Shown: piece after piece, positions 24,801 through 39,800 of the stretch
Layout: every line of letters starts with the position of its first letter
How positions within the stretch are numbered: the stretch's first letter is position 1
Assembly (NCBI GenBank): GCA_030549495.1
Contig: JAUIRK010000960.1
Coordinates: 277,501-341,500 of the forward strand
Length of the DNA: 64,000 nt
Origin: Nectonema munidae
Taxonomy: Eukaryota; Nematomorpha; Nectonematoida; Nectonematidae
Reading direction: 5' to 3'
The notes under the pieces: model-generated
Told to the model about the DNA's origin: nothing
The model's database searches: none
The model's input: only the letters and a program-made list of their open reading frames with translations
Made by a program: the position numbers and the translations under genes

Positions 24801-27800
24801 TTCTTTTGTATTTTTCACTGGCCAAGTAACGTTTAAGAGGCCAAAACGAATCTACTCATATGTTTATGTCCCATCGTCCCTGATACCTTTCTTCCATGGT
24901 GCGAATATTTTAGTGGAATCTTTCGCCTTCTTCTTCACTGCAGTCTCTACAATTATGAAGGAACTAATGCATATGTGATCTTAGAAAATGTGTTTTTACT
25001 GACATACGTGCTTCCAAACTCTTAAAACTCTCCATCACTTCTTGAACAATAAACATGTATTCTGAATTTCTTTCTTCCTAAGGAAATAGTTCATAACTAA
25101 TTTGAAAACTTACCATCCATTCCTCTCTGTTTCACTCATCACTTCATCTAACTGTTTATTCTTAACTGGGCTTCTATTCTCAAGTCCATCGAAAATGTCT
25201 GCATTCAACTTTGCATTATTTACTTATGGAAATGTCTGCTTTATGAAAGCGAAAGCTTGACTTCCTTTATTGATGGCTTTGACAAAATTATTAATCAATC
25301 CAAGTTTTATATTAACAGTGGATCAGCAAACAAATTATATAGGACAGGTTGGAGTGTTTCAATAAATTGTCGTAGTGTTTGTCATCTGCTCGCCTATCCT
25401 ACAGCCAGAGAAAAATGGGTATTATTAGGGACACAACCTAAAAAAATTTCATAAAAAGCATTCCTAGACTGTTTGAATGAGCACTGATCAGTGACCATTC
25501 GTTGAAATTACAAAAAATATGACAAAACAGCCATACAAATCGTTTTTGAAGTCCTTTATGTATATGTAAATTTTCTATCGGAACTGGTTGATTTTATTTG
25601 CTTTATTATGTAATTAAATAAAAAATGTGTGTAACTTTTTTTAAGAAATTGATTTCGTTATTTCTGTAAAAGTAACTAACAATTCTGAAAAACATCCAAT
25701 AATTGAAAAATAGGTAGCGTGAAAACTAGAGTTGATTAAAGAAAACATATTTCAGATTTGAATTCAGAAAATTGATTTTACTTGGAATCAGATAAATAAA
25801 CTTTGACATTAAAAATGTCGTACAGCAGTATATTTCCATACTTCCTTCAATTATACTAGATCTTTGGCCTTTGTTTGTAAGTATTAAGTTCTTAGTTATT
25901 CCAGCTAGTGTGAAAATTACTCACCAGACTTTGCCTTTATTACGCAATGTTTCAGTTAAAAAAAGTTTATTATAATGATGACATGTTGTATCAGCCTGTT
26001 GTATTGATTATTATTTTTAAAATATGTAAATCGGATTATTTAAACTTACCTACGAGAATATTATTTCAGAATAAACAACTGTTTAATCAAGCTAAATTAA
26101 GTATGAAATTGTATAATTTGCTATAAAAATCAGTCAATAATCAAAAGCTGGAATTTTGGTATGCCAGTTACTTTTTTATGAATGCACAATCTGAAAATTA
26201 TTCAAGAAAACAGTATGTGTGTTGCACACAAATCAACAAAAATAATAATTAGTGAAATAATTTTTTATTTACTAGCATATCATTTTTCAACACTAAAAAT
26301 TTTTATGATGTTTTCTGGTAGCTCAAACATCTATTAAATACGGAATTAACGTTAAACCTTAAAAGTACCAAAGGGCGTGAGTAAAGTTGGTTAGATACTG
26401 GGTTTGATAACTCAATGTCTCCCGCATCAAGCCTACTTTCCTCATAATTCGATACAAGCAGTGCAATTGTGCCTTCCAGGGCCTTTGCTAGGAAATATGC
26501 ATCTGATAGCGGGCCCTGACTCTACATAGTAAAATTTATCGGTGTTTTTATTTCATATAAAAAAACACATACAAACCAAAAAAAATGGACATTTAATGTT
26601 TGGTATAAAAAAATTGAAAGGCAATATGGATACTTTTATAACATTAAGAGAGGCAAATTAAGCAATTATATACTCTTTTAGAAAAAGACTCTTCTAACTT
26701 TTTTATTAGCAAAATATTTTCAAAGTCAATAGCTTTAGCAATCTTGCTTTCTATAGAAACATTGCCAATCTGATAAGTCTTACTTGTTAAACCGTAGACC
26801 TCCAGTATGTTTTAATTAGTTTCAGCTTTGAAAAGCCTCTTTCCCCTATTGGCATCGTTAAATAAATCCTCAAGGCAAGGAAAACATTAGGAAATGTTGT
26901 AAATCTATTGTTATCTATCAGATTCTTCTTTTAAAAATCGTCCAAGATCTCAAGTAATAAAAAACTCAATTTTAGAACATAAATTTATAGATTTTAGTTG
27001 GATGTCTGTAAAAAAATAATTTTTTCTTGTGATTTTAGAAACGTTTTTTTTTAATTTTAGAGATAAAATTTCTTTATTCAAATTTGAAGCTGTAGAAAAC
27101 TTAAATGTTTAAAAAAGTGCATTGAAAAGTGAAAAAATTCGCCATTGCTAAGGGAGGTGACATACGATAATTTACTAAATTCATCATGCGTAAAAAATTA
27201 ATATTATGAGAAAGATTATATCACTTTTAATTTTACATTTTAAGTAGTATTTTGTACCTCATATAATACTTCATATAACCTTCAAGGCACGGGGCCCAAT
27301 TTGATAGCATCGGTCAAATTGGCTTGCAACCGGCCCTCTTGCCTTCTCGATGACAAACCCCATGAAAAAAAGTACCAAAGATTTCAATAGAAAAAAATCA
27401 TAGCTACGTATATATATTATGTATTATATATATTATGTGATATATTTTGCCCGATAAGATATACTATCTCAAACTATGCTAAAGTAAAAGAAATTTTTTA
27501 GCATTTTAATAATGAAACCAATATATATAATTTGTTTTATTCTTGTTATAATTTTCATTTAACTCAAAATAATATAATCCAAAATTTTAGATAGATCGAA
27601 GTACTTCGTCTGTATTTTGGAGCAACTAAGGTAGTCACTGTTAGTAAAACTACAACTAAGGATAATTCTAGAATCGCTTTCTATTCCAACAAACAACTGT
27701 TTTATACACCTCTATCTATACATCTATACATTTCAATTACTTGGTGTTGTTATTACAATTGTTCGTCTTCTCAAAAGGCTAACATTTAAACTGTATCGTG

Positions 27801-30800
27801 GAGTAAAGGATTCTGGTTAAAATCCGTAACTTCTTATCTTAAAACAAGTATTGTTCAAAGTCTGGATCAGTGTTTCCCAAACTTTTTTGGACTACGACCC
27901 CTTTGATCACAAGAATTTTGTCAACGCCTCCTCCTCAATATTAAATTAAGTATACACATAAAATACACTTTCGTACAAATAATTTTGATGATTTTTTTTT
28001 AATTATTTGAAATATTAATTAAAAATACCGAAAACTTTAGCAACTTACCCCAACATCTTTTCAATGAGATGGAGGGCATTTGATGCCTATTCGCTAAGGC
28101 TATTTTTATATTAGGATCCATGCGGCTCAGAACCCGTCCCCTGATTAAAACCAATCTGAGATTGGAGGACCTTTGGCTTAATCCTGTAGGATTGGCCATG
28201 TTGCTATCCATATGGTCCGTGAAACTTGGATGGAGTCTAGAGTTGGCGTGAGGGCTCATTTGTCAGCTGTCGACAAATGAGTCAAACTGCGTTCAGTCAT
28301 ATATGTAGTTTGAAAAGCAATGGAGAAAGTTTTATTGCTTCTCATATTTTTGGGAACTTTTCAGAAGTGCTAGGTTGGAGCTAAAAATCTTGATATGATT
28401 GTTTGAAGAGGGGCTTTAATTCAAAGTTATTTTTCCAGTTAATTAATTCTTCCTGTATTGCACAATTTGTTTCATTTGTATAAGCATAAAAAAAAGGATT
28501 TATCAGCCAGTCAGGTATTTCCATATTAATAAGATCGTGATATCTAAATTTCATATCCTTGTGCAAAGATTTTAAATGGTCGCAATAAACCTTTTTATGT
28601 TATAGGATATTTAAATATATAAAAAGAAATGAAACCATTTTTGTCCATAATTTGACTAGTTTATGCTAAAAGTCCATTATAACAGATTTAACAATTTACG
28701 ATTCGAAAAGATATTTCGTATTTTTAACTTCATTTTTTGTATCTTAACATCGTATCAGAATAAAAATACAATATTTAAAAACGTATCGAAGTTTCGAAAA
28801 ATGAATTGAAATGTAATAACGTAATCAAACATCATCAAAAATATTTGTTTGATGTTTTTCACTTTGCGAATAAATGCCTCCAATATTCTTTAGTACAATC
28901 AATTAATCGGTTAAAGCAGAAGTAACTAAACTTTTTTGAAGCCGTCTTTTTACATTCTCCGTAAGAATTAATAATCATTTATGCGATAATAAATCACCTT
29001 GTATTCGTGAAATATGCTGAAAGAAAGATTGGATTCATCAGATGTATTTTTTCAAAAATTAAAAAAAGACCCCATCTTTAAAATATTTTGAATGCATCAC
29101 TGTATTTATATATAATAGATCACAATTATGGATTTATAAAAAAAAATTGTCCAAGGGAAAATAATGCACATATATTATCAAAGCCACTTAAACATGTTTG
29201 AAGGAAACTTTTCATAACTCAAACTATTTTATTAAATCCGCTGAACTTTGGCTGAAAATTTTTTTCTATTTCTATTATAAATATGTTGTTATCTTTCTCT
29301 TGTATAATTTGATTTTTGTATCCAATTTTTTAAATATTTCTTATATGACTTTCTAGGATGTCTTGTCTTTGATGAATGAAGGAAATAAATCACGAACCGT
29401 AGCCTCTACAAATATGAACTTTGAAAGTAGTAGATCACACGCAATATTCACTATTCGTCTAACACAAGTGCTAACTAACAATACTTCTGGAAGTACTGGT
29501 GAAATCGTGAGTAAAATGAGCTTGGTTGATTTAGCTGGAAGTGAGCGCGTAAGCAAGTCAGGGGCTGCTGGAGCACGTCTCAAAGAAGGAAATAACATTA
29601 ATAAGTATTATTTAGTCTTTTTTTAACTCTTTTTAACCTTTTTCATATTTTTGTTATCTTAAAATAATATCCTGATATTTTATTTTAAATCTAAAATGTA
29701 CTATCTTATATATAATCTTCTTCTTTGACTACACCTTGTCCCCAAGTTGGGGGACGGTTGCTGAGATTCGCTCTCTCCATTTTTCCTGTCCTGCGCATTC
29801 TCTTCGGTCAGTCCAAGCTGCTTCAGTTGCTCCACCAGTCCGTCCTTTCATCTTTTACGCTGCCTCCCCTCTACTTCTTTTTCCACTCACCTTCTTCTCC
29901 ATAGCTTGGCACACGACATCGTCTTATTTCTTCCTTAAAACATGTCCAAACCACCGCAGCTTACACCGCTCTGCTACAGCTATCACACCTACTTCAACTC
30001 CCGTCTTTCTTCTCACTTCCTCGTTTCTTTTTTTTTTCTCTCAGCGTGACCCCCATCATTTTTCTAAGCATCTTCATCTCCGTTGCTATTAATTTTCTCT
30101 GCTCCTTTTTCTTTAAACTCCAACATTCATATCCATAAGTTAGAACTGGTCTGACAATTGATGTATAAATCCTTGCTTTTAGTTTCATTGGCATTCTTCT
30201 ATCGTATATGATCGCGTTTACTTCTTTCCATTTCAACCAACTAGCATTTACTCTTGCTTGGACATCTTTTTCAGAACTTCCATTTTTCATAATCTGGGTT
30301 CCTAAATATTTGAAAGTTTTCACCTACCTCAGCTTTTTTCCGTGTCTGTCTTCTACATGAAACCAATGCTCTTATTTTTGCTACATACCATGATCTCTGT
30401 CTTTTCCTCATTCATTTTAATCCCAAATTTTTCCAAACTATCTTATATATAATCTCACTCATTTAATTTAACACAGCCAAACTTAATAAACAATTAAAAT
30501 AAGAAACTTATTTCAGAGTAAAAATAACATTGAAAATAATGTAGTTACATAAGTTAAGACTTCACTTATTTGTAGAACTTTATTGACAAGTTTCCTTTTC
30601 TCAACCAGATGCTCTCCAATTTATGTTTGAACCCAAATCACAATTTACACAGCATTAAGGAGAATTCAAACTGTTAATTTGGAGATTGACGAAATTCTAT
30701 TTCTAGTTTGATTTTCTGAATGCAAAAACTTTTTGAATCAGTGAATAAATGAAAAGTTAAAAAAATTATGTAAAGCTTTGTTTTCCGTACGCAAATAAAA

Positions 30801-33800
30801 TAAATCATAAAATCTAAATAGGCTTGGATAAAATCTTTGGTTTCATTGAGAAAAATAAGTTGCATCGTTTGAATCATCTTATGTTTTTTCTTTTTTTCAA
30901 TATTTAAAAAGAAATTATTTCATTTTCTAATATTGCTTATAAAAGCTTTTTAAACGGGAGTAATTTTATGAAATTTTTTTCCCCACTTTTCATTTATTCA
31001 CACACCCAAAAAATGTTTCTGCATTTCTGAATCAAGCTGGAGACAGAACTTCCTCAAGTTCTAAATTATCAAGTTAAAATTCTTATTAGCGATGTGTGAT
31101 TCTTTTTTTTTGCATTGTGAGTATGTTCAAAATATCTAAAGGTTCGTTAATCAAGTAGAGCTAGTCAATTAGCTATATGTCGTTGTATATGTTCCGATGT
31201 ACTTTCCATCTCTTTAACTTATTTACTTTTTAAAAGCTGTTCTTTATAAAAATCATAAATGTTTTAACATTTTTTTAATTAAAACGTAGTTAATGGGAAT
31301 GTAATCAAAATAGGTTATATATAAAGTTTAAAAAAACGACTACTTTTTTTAACTTTGCTAAGAAATGATTGATGCTTCCTTGTTTTAAATGTTTTTTTCT
31401 ATTCTATACTCTAGACAACTGATGGATTAAATAGACTAATTTTCAATTTTCCTTACCGTTAAAATTTCCTATTTTCTCTACTTCATTTTGTTCCATGGCA
31501 AGTGGTTAGTAATCCTATCACCCAATTTTTTCATTAATCGCTCGCTAGCTTATTTTTTACATGTCATGATGCTTTTCAATTTTCATCACGCCTGAATAAG
31601 GACTTATTTGGAATTGTTTGTTTTGTAGAGAATTTTTGTTCTATCGTAATTGAAAATATCATCTTTTTCTTGTCTTATACTAGTATATGAAATGTGTTAG
31701 CTAAAATACGTTTAATGTTAATTTACCACTTTCTAAATTTAAATTTTTTTTATCAAAGCTTCTTGCCTTATTGATTTTATCATCAAATTCAAGTCTTAAT
31801 TTTTCTCCTTTTTTATTTATTTTATTTGTCCTTATCACATCCAAGAACAATTTGGTATAAAGAGACAATGTTCATTACTTAGTTTGTACACTCGTCTTTA
31901 TATAACATTTTGGCTGTCAAATATGCTTCACTCTTTATCCTAAATTTATTTTCTTTCACTCTAAAGTAGAATGATTAATCTTGACTTTAAAAATATGTTC
32001 ACTGTTTAGAGAAGTTTCATCAAAACTAAATTCTGAGTAGCTATATTACTAAAAATATTCTAAAATATTTTATGCTTTAAAATATATACTATCATCTCTA
32101 TCATAACCATTCGATTCAATTTTATAACAAGGGGTTGGCATCAGTCGTACTATGAATTCGTTAAAATTCTCTATTTCTTTCCATTATACACATAATCTTT
32201 TATAACAATCTTTCTAGCTCCTTTTTTTTTAGCATTTTTTCCATGTATCTTTTTCTTTTCTCTCTTATATTAGAATTCCAAAACACTTTTTTTCAAACAC
32301 TTTCCTTTTTCATATGTTTTAATTTGGTATAAAAATTATTATTTTGCTAAATTTTGTAGTTAAAATACTAATATTCATTTTTTGTTGAAGAATTTATTAC
32401 GCAGCTGAAATTATTTTTTAGTTTTAATTAACCTGATGATATACTTATATTTAGATCATTATCAACATTGGGCTTAGTTATATCAACGTTAGCAGAACAA
32501 TCACAGGGCAAAACAAAGCAAAAATTTATTCCTTACCGCGATTCTGTCCTCACTTGGATTTTAAAAGTAAACTTTCCACCTCTTTAACTTTAATTGATTA
32601 TTTAGTTCTTATCTTCACTCTAAGGGTAACTAAAGATTTTGAAGCTTAGTTATTTTAAAATCCAAATTCTATTAAACAAGATATCTCGCTATCCCGATGA
32701 AATTCACTGAAAAATACATTTTTACCTTATATATTCAATATTCATATATACATCAAAATTCAAAATCCAATAAGATATCAAAATTACAACAATCAAACTT
32801 TTACAAAAAAAAATGAAAATATATTCACAATTTAAACCCAAGTAAATAAATAGCCGATTTAGGATTTTTTTTCAACTAATTAATGTTATATTCCTCACAA
32901 AGAATTATTATTCACAAACTCGTTTTGTAAAATGCTTAGAGAACACAATCAAATGTAGCCTTAATTAATATATTTTCAGTGTAAGAATGATTGGTAGAAT
33001 ATAATTAGACAATAACTATTTTTTATTACTACTGTTTATAAATGAAATTTGCAATTCCCAACTCACAAACATTTTGCTTGGTTCTTTCTTTTGAAAATTG
33101 GAGTTGTTTGAAAAATATAATAACTGTTAATTTGGAGATTGAAGAAATTCTATTTCTTTTTGAATGCAAAAACTTTTAAAAGAAAAGTTAAAAAAAATAT
33201 TTTAAAGCTTTGTTTTCTGTACGCAAATAAAATAAATCATAAAATCTAAATAGGCTTGGGTAACATCTGCAGATTTCATTGAGAAAAGATAAGTTGCATC
33301 GTTTGAAAGAAGTTGCTTGGTTCCTTCTTTTGAAAATTGGAGTTGTTTGAAAAATATTTATCTTTGATAATTTAGTTCTCTAATTCCCAAAATAAGAGGG
33401 ATTAATCTCGTATTTTACAAAATACTTCTTTAGTCTTTTTTACAATTTTTGAAAATTGTTTATGAATATAAAATGTGAACGTTTTTTTGATGTTTTGATT
33501 TTTGGACGTTTTTGTTTTTGTCTAAGAACCTAATGGAAACTATGGTGCAATTTGCATTACTATATAAATGTCAGATTACATGAAATTTTGCAAAATTTCT
33601 CCAGGCTCTTGTCTTGTGTCTTTTTCAACTTATACCAACATGTTCCTATTTTTTAAATGTATACCCCCTCCCCTACCGATGTGCGGGCCAAGCATAGGTA
33701 AACGGCCCTCAGGCGTAACCATTCAATGCTCTAAATGAAATGTTTATTTGGACATTTTAGAATATACTTTATCCGCTATTTTTAAATCTATTCCATTCTT

Positions 33801-36800
33801 AATTATACCATCCGCAACTTTATTTAATAATACATGGGTAATTTTTTTGATTTTTTTAGAAGCGAACTATGTTCGGAGATTTATAGGATGGGGGGGGGGG
33901 GGTGTATAAATTTTAAATATTAGAATGGAACATATAATTTTGGAAACTTTTAAAATTTTATTTCAATATAAAGTTTTTTATTTAGTTTATAAATAAAGAA
34001 ATTGTATTAATCCTGTAAATTTATGTAGAAGTCAAGAATTTTTTATTATACTTCAGGTTAATCATAGTCTTGATAGATATAAATTATAATATTTTAATTT
34101 TAAATAATATTATTTCTAGGATAATTTAGGTGGAAATAGTGTTACTTATATGATCGCAACAATCAGTCCTGCATCAGACAATTATGAAGAAATTTTGTCA
34201 ACACTTAGGTACGCTGATAGAGCTAAAAAAATCATCAATCATGCCGTTGTCAATGAAGATCCAAATGCTAAGTTAATCAGAGAACTTCAAGAAGAAATTA
34301 AACTTTTGAAATCCCAAATTCAGCTTGAGGTAATACATTTCCATATAGACTTTCCTATAGATACATACTTTCCTATTCTTGTCAACAGATCAAAAAGCAG
34401 GTTTGTATTTATGTAATGCTCAAGAATCATGTGGTTATTTTCGAAATTAATTAAAATAATAGTATTCTTGCGTTAGAAGTATGTACTTGAATTTGCAAGA
34501 TAAATTAAAGAACAATTTTGTTTAAAGAAGAATTCTTTCATCTTTACTCCTCATCTTTCTAAAAGAATATAAACTAAATTTAAATCATATGATAAATATA
34601 ATAATGCATTTAGCATTCAATTCAAATCGATTTTTTCAGCACAAATGCTATGTATCTTTTTATTAAAGAAGCAACTTTTATGTTTTAAGGATGTTTTCTA
34701 CATGTTTAAGGGGAAATTTTATTTTGTATTCTTTTTTGCTTTAACTAGAAATCAAGCGTGATTAAAGAAAGATTAGCGGAATCGCAAATGTTAATGGAAA
34801 AGATTGAAATGCCCTGGGAAGAAAAGTTATTACAGTCGGAAAAAGTTCAGCAAGTACAGAAAATATTTTTGTATTTTTAAAGTTTTTCAATTAAAAATTT
34901 TTAAGCATACCAGTATATGATGATTTTAAGATTTTTAATATTTAAAATTTATTTATCTACAGTTAAACGAAAATCAAAAAAGTATGCCTTATTTCCTTTA
35001 GTTATCATTTTGGTGATATTTTTCATAATAAATGCTTTATACCATGCTGATCTATCGTTAAATCTATGTTGGCTTTATTTAGTAAAAAAAATTATATTCT
35101 ACTTACACATTATAAAGGAAATATAAATATAATAACAAATATACGTTGTGTATTTAGACTGTAAAATAGTTTCTACTTATGAATATTTGACGTAAAGATA
35201 AATTTTGCCTGATAAACATAGAAAAAAATTAGGACATTTTCAAAAATCTAAGCTCATATTCGACTAAACTAGCGAAATTTGCTTGGTTTGCAAAATTTAC
35301 TGTATATAATAGACTATAATAGTAAAAGGGATATTCAATTCTAAAAGGAAAAATTACATATGGTTACAAAATTTAAAGGTAAAGGTATCTTTGCGTGTTT
35401 TCATCGAGAAGGCACAGTATCGAAGTATGAAGAAAATAGGCTTAATGTGGAATCGAACCAAAGACCTTCAGTTATCGAAACCCAATATCTAGCCAACCTT
35501 ACTCATGCCCCCAGTTTTTAAAAGTTGTCTAAAATATATTATGTGAATTTTAGATAACAAGTAATAGCTTCATTTTTATTAGGAATATGTATGACAAAAA
35601 TATATTCATTTTCAAAATAAAATTAAATCGAATATCGAAACTTTTCTTTATTTTCATAGTGCTCTTTTTCCTTTAAAAAAAATTCACTTGCTTGATCAAT
35701 TTGTTTTCTTTGTTTTATTTAAAAACTATACGTGCTGTAATGAAAAAAGTTTTGTTTTCATATTAGGAGACAATATAAAATTTAAATTTAACAAGATAAC
35801 AAATAACTTTTGTGTCTTTGATCTATGTTATCATTAAAACTAACCTTCTTACATGTTGTTTGCCAAGAACAACTAGTGAACATTTAGAATCTCACTGGTA
35901 ACATAAAACTTCATGGATAAATTCTTTCTCTGTCATATTTACTAACTGTAATAAATCGGTTTTACGGTTAATTTCCCAGCAAGCTAGGGTCTAGCCTAAT
36001 TTTACATTTCCAAAATTTCCTATTTTGTTCATCCCCTATTTTTAAATTTCTTTTTTTATATCCTTAAGAGCTACTTCTTTCCATGTTAATTTTGGTCTAT
36101 CCTTAGATTTACCTATAGTTGCTGTTTGTACGCTATATTATTTAACTCTTCAGCTGGTCTTGTATTTACATGTCCAAACCACCTTAATCTTTACCTCTCT
36201 ATTACTTTATTGATTTCATTTACATTACATAAAATTCTTATTGTTTCATTATTTAATTCGTCTTCCCAATTAGTTGTACAAATAATTCTTAACATTCTCA
36301 TCTCAGTTGTATTTAGCCTATTTTTCTAAACTTCTTTTAACGCCCAACTTTTACTACTGTATACTAAACTAGATCTAATACAACTTTTATAAGGATAATT
36401 CTTTATCTTTAAAGAAAAAGTATTATCACATAGAACTCTACTTAAAGGTTTAAATTTCTTCGAAGCTAGTTTTATTCTGTGTTATACTGAGCTACTAACA
36501 CTAACTATTTGATCTATAACCTCTTACAAGCAACAAAATTGATTAACTTTTTCTAGTTTTATATCTTTTATTACTAACTTTTCTTTACTAATTTCAAATT
36601 TTTTAAAATTTGAACAACTAGTACACTTAAAATTTTTAACTTTTAATAAACTATCCTTAATACTAGAGCACTTATTAAGTATCCATTTACTACAAGATGT
36701 ACAAAAAATGGAATTTCTTTTGACTCTTATCCTACAAAAACCACTTGGATCTTTTTTTGAAACTTTATTAGATTGAACTTTATTTGAAGAATCACCTATT

Positions 36801-39800
36801 TTCATCCACTTAGACTTCTTCTTTTTCAATCTTTGGTAACTCTTTTTAGCTTTCAAATTTTTTTTTATAAAATTTTTCCACCATTTTTCATCTTCTGTCA
36901 ATTTGAAAATTTCTTCTATCTTTTTTTGCCAGTCATTTCTTTGATATCATCAATCCACCATGTCCTTCCTCTTCCTACTTTATTCCCATTATCTTCAACT
37001 ATTGACTTTAGTTCATCGCCCGCTGAAGCTCTCGCTATATGCCCTAAGAATTTTGCTTTTCTTTCAAGTATCATGTTAAGTAGTTTTGACTTTTGTTTTT
37101 TAACCTTCTTTAATACAGCTTCATTCGCCATCTTATCTGTCCAGCTAACTCGTAGAATTCTTCTGTAACACCACATCTCAAACACATCTATTTTTTTTCA
37201 AAGCATTTGTTAATGAAAAGACTTCAGATCCATACATAAAAACAGACCAAACTTGTGAATTAAGAAGTTTCTTTTTTGTCTTGATAGGTAGGTTATTTCT
37301 CATCACTTCTTTATGTTTCCGAAAACTTTGCTTAGCTCTTGCAATCCCAGTTTTTACGTCAGCTTCATATTGTAAATTTTCCTCTATTATAGCGCCAAGA
37401 TATTGAAATCTTTTTACCTGTTCTACTTTTTCTTTTTCAATTGAGATGTTAACATTTTTATGTCCTTTGTTTGTTATTAGCATGCATTTTGTTTTATTTA
37501 TGTTGATTTCAATTGAAGCTTTTCGTCCTTCTTTCACAATAAACTCCAACTGCTCCATCTTAGTAACTTAGACTTACTAAAGTTAATTCCTAAACCCTTA
37601 TTTTTTAAAGTTTTTTCCCAAAATCTTATTTTCTTTTTCTTCTTAAAGACCATTCAATGAGAATTCTACGAACATAATCAAAAGACTTCTCCAAATCAAT
37701 GAAAGCAAAATAAAGACTATGTTCGTTTCTCGATTTTTTTCTATTAGCTGTCTAATAATGAAAATGGGGTCATTTGTGCTTTTTCCTGATATAAAACCAA
37801 ACTGAACTTTACTTTACTTATCTCAGCGATTTTTTTCAATTTATTCAGTGTTACTCTTTCCATAATTTTGATATCGTGTTCTAAAAGTTTTATAGTTCTG
37901 TAATTGAAACAATCAGTAATTTGGCCTTTGCCTTTATCCAATGGTATCATTAGACTTTTATTCCATAATTCTGGGATCGGTGCCCCATTAAAAATGTTTT
38001 AATTGATCAAAAGCACAAATAACTTCTTCAATTATAGCTTTTAATGGTCCTTCAACTTTTCAGCTATTTCCAGGTTCTCAATCTCATTTTCTTTATTAAA
38101 AACATCTTGCACATAATTTTTCTATGTCTCAGGTATTTTATTCATTAAAAGTCCGGCTTTATTTCTAACACAAGGCACACCCAACACGTCTTCATCTCTC
38201 TTTCCTTGTCTAATTATTTTAAAAATTCCATTTATCTATTTTTTTCATTATATAATTATATTTAAATGCAGAATTCTTTCTTGTTTATTTTTCACTATAA
38301 CTTTTCTACAATATTTTTTTAGCTCTTTATATAATAATTTATTTTCTGTGGTTTTACTTTTTGGAAATTTTTTAAAAGTCTCTTTTTTCCTATTTATTGC
38401 TTCTTTTACCTCATTATTCCAAAACCAAAATTTTTTGTTCTTTTTTACTTTTACTGTACCTAAAACCTTCTTGGCTGTTTTTATTAACTCACTTTTTTAT
38501 CTAAATTTTTAGACTTGTTTTTAAAAATCTCAATCTTTTCTACCTCTTCAATATATTTTTTTTATATTCTCAAATTTTAACTTCCAAATTCTCAACTTTT
38601 CATTAATTCTTACATTTTATTTTTAAGTTTATAATAAAAACGAAATCTAGAATTATAAGTCTATTTTGTGTTATCATGATTTTCTAGGGAAAGTCTTGGT
38701 GTTTGTTAACATTTTCTGAAATTTTGAAGAATCATAATGTAATCAATCATAGAAGTTTCATTGCCTGATTTAAATGTAATTCTATGCTCAGTACTTTTAT
38801 TGAAAAAGGTGTTAGTAATAAATAAACTCATACTGTCTGCAAAACTTAAATCATATTTACCAACTGTCTTTTATTTTATCATCTTTAAATATTTTGTTAT
38901 AAAAAAATTTCACATGTATAATTGAAATGTAAATGTAACTCTCTCTATATTATTATTTATAAATGTTGCTTTATTAACATATAGGAAAGGCACCAAGCTT
39001 TGGAGAATATGGGTCTCGTTATTGAATCTTCGGGAATAAAAGTTCAAATCGACAAATATTACTTGGTTAATTTAAATGCGGATCCTTCTTTAAACGAATT
39101 ACTTGTTTATAACTTGAAGGTACACTATTCATTATATCTTTTATATATGTTTAAATGTGTAATCTCTAGGAAGAGAAAACGCTAATAGGTCGTCCGGAAA
39201 CAATTCCCCCACAAGATATACAATTGAGCGGACTTGGGATTATGCCTGAACATGCTATCATCAAGATAAATGCTACTTCTCACAAAGTTACCTTGATTCC
39301 CATTAATGGAGCTAGGTAAATCAAATTGAATATTGGTTTATTACTACATAACTTTATGTAAAAAAAGTAATATGTATATGTATTAGGGGTTTGGTTTGAT
39401 TCGTCTAGATCCAATGCGAATTGATCTAATAGTTTAATTCGTCTAATTTGACAACAAGAGTTTTCTATGGTTTGTCTAATACGAATTATTCAAAGGCAAA
39501 TTGGTTTAATAGGCCAATTCGTTTAAGAGTGAGTCTCAACCTTTTTCTCATGTACCCATTTTCAGTAATAACCTTTCTGAAGTGTAATCCCCCATGGAAT
39601 ACCAAAACATCACTGTGGATTTTTTATTTTTTATCTATGCACCCGTTTGAATATTTTATGGACCATGTGGACGCCAGTTGATAACCACCGTTTTAAAGCC
39701 ATTAGATCTAAATAGATAGGTCAAATTTTAGAAAAAAATGCTTGAAAATCTAATATTAATCGTAAACAAAAAGTCTAACACTAACTCTAACTCTAGCATT

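Larger units (their letters stand above)
848..34329 (+). other. KIF13: KIF13 motor domain (exons 1-7)
   Basis: Seven exons encode residues 1-329 of the visible protein. The P-loop GQTGSGKS (residues 45-52) is split between exons 2 and 3. Switch [11 protein letters not shown] (158-167) and switch II DLAGSER (197-203) lie in exon 5. The microtubule-binding loop with [14 protein letters not shown] is exon 6, and DNLGGNS to [13 protein letters not shown] is exon 7. All nucleotide-binding and hydrolysis motifs are present, so the motor should be active. The kinesin-3 K-loop region reads GKTKQK, only moderately basic, as in KIF13 and unlike the strongly lysine-rich KIF1A loop. The part before YTFDECF (tubulin-binding and first P-loop-side strands) lies upstream of the window. 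Confidence 0.93.

Noticed and set aside
29353-29598. Reading frame opposite exon 5
   Set aside because: Shadow of the highly conserved kinesin exon on the other strand.
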